Shown here piece after piece: positions 15,468 to 15,567 of a stretch of 15,567 nucleotides of DNA. The stretch covers positions 1-15,567 of the forward strand of contig JAUSKS010000325.1 in NCBI GenBank assembly GCA_030646595.1, in the 5' to 3' direction. The DNA is from Gallionellaceae bacterium. Lineage in GTDB: Bacteria; Pseudomonadota; Gammaproteobacteria; Burkholderiales; Gallionellaceae. Under the pieces are notes generated by a model. It did no database searches, was not told the origin of the DNA, and saw only the letters and a program-made list of their open reading frames with translations. A program made the translations under genes and the position numbers. Position 1 is the stretch's first letter. Each line of letters opens with the position of its first letter.

Positions 15468-15567
15468 TCAGAAAAATTTGACGATTACTGTAATAACTAG
15501 CCAGCCGTTTTCACAGCGTAAGCCTCAATTTGTTTGGTGGCATAATGCCTGCCGTTCCATTCTCCGT
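15468..15567 (-). pseudogene. 3' end of a small partner gene, apparently frameshifted (window-edge partial)
   Basis: On the minus strand from the window edge one frame reads GEWNGRHYATKQIEAYAVK and then hits TAG (15497-15499). A second frame, entered at the AAAA run complementary to 15508-15511, reads NGWLVITVIVKFF and ends in TGA (15468-15470), 13 bases before the DUF2283 start. Joined, they give one plausible small-protein C-terminus (AYAVKNGWLVITVIVKFF), resembling the DUF4258-like partners often found before DUF2283. One missing A in the run would explain the break. It could be a true mutation or a sequencing error; the rest of the gene is outside the window. Confidence 0.5.

Overview
The window looks like a chromosomal segment of a betaproteobacterium, probably of the Nitrosomonadales/Gallionellaceae type. 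The reasons are an act (alternative complex III) operon joined to sspA-sspB, a sigma-32 gene with a CIRCE-like element, roughly 50% GC, and palindromic GC-rich repeats of a kind common in proteobacteria. The taxonomic guess is inference from gene content only.

Left part (1-3400, + strand): two large, probably exported proteins. The first is cut by the window edge and has an RCC1-type propeller end, a PKD/REJ-like Ig domain and two Fn3-like domains. The second has a signal peptide, a DUF3472-like domain and three Fn3-like domains. The last two Fn3-like domains of both proteins are paralogous, and both genes end in hairpins sharing the arm ATCGAGAG. Next comes rpoH (3409-4263), with a near-consensus HrcA operator (CIRCE) just upstream of its ribosome binding site.

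Middle (4279-6360): a bidirectional terminator separates rpoH from a convergent minus-strand gene for an exported protein with eight SBBP-type beta-propeller repeats and C-terminal Ig/FlgD-like domains. A perfect 20-bp palindrome lies directly before its ribosome binding site.

Right part (6390-14727, all minus strand): actA-actB1-actB2-actC-actD-actE-actF-sspA-sspB in tight, mostly overlapping order. The act genes encode alternative complex III, a quinol oxidoreductase that can replace cytochrome bc1: pentaheme cytochrome ActA, a molybdopterin-oxidoreductase-like ActB1, a four-cluster iron-sulfur ActB2, NrfD-type membrane subunits ActC and ActF, membrane anchor ActD and monoheme cytochrome ActE. 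Electrons from quinol would pass through the ActB clusters and ActA/ActE hemes to a soluble cytochrome or oxidase encoded elsewhere. SspA (GST-fold RNA polymerase-associated protein) and SspB (ClpXP adaptor) follow, in the place where many betaproteobacteria have petABC-sspAB.

Far right (14728-15567): an intergenic region with a nested, MITE-like repeat, then a small DUF2283 gene and the end of an upstream partner gene that looks frameshifted. A related 40-bp element occurs as an inverted pair inside the act operon, between actB2 and actC. I found no rRNA, tRNA, CRISPR array, transposase or integrase gene. The most notable points are the CIRCE site at rpoH, the actB genes separated by a single in-frame stop, the intact [4Fe-4S] cysteine motif in ActB1, the two GC-rich repeat structures, and the duplicated Fn3/hairpin cassette.
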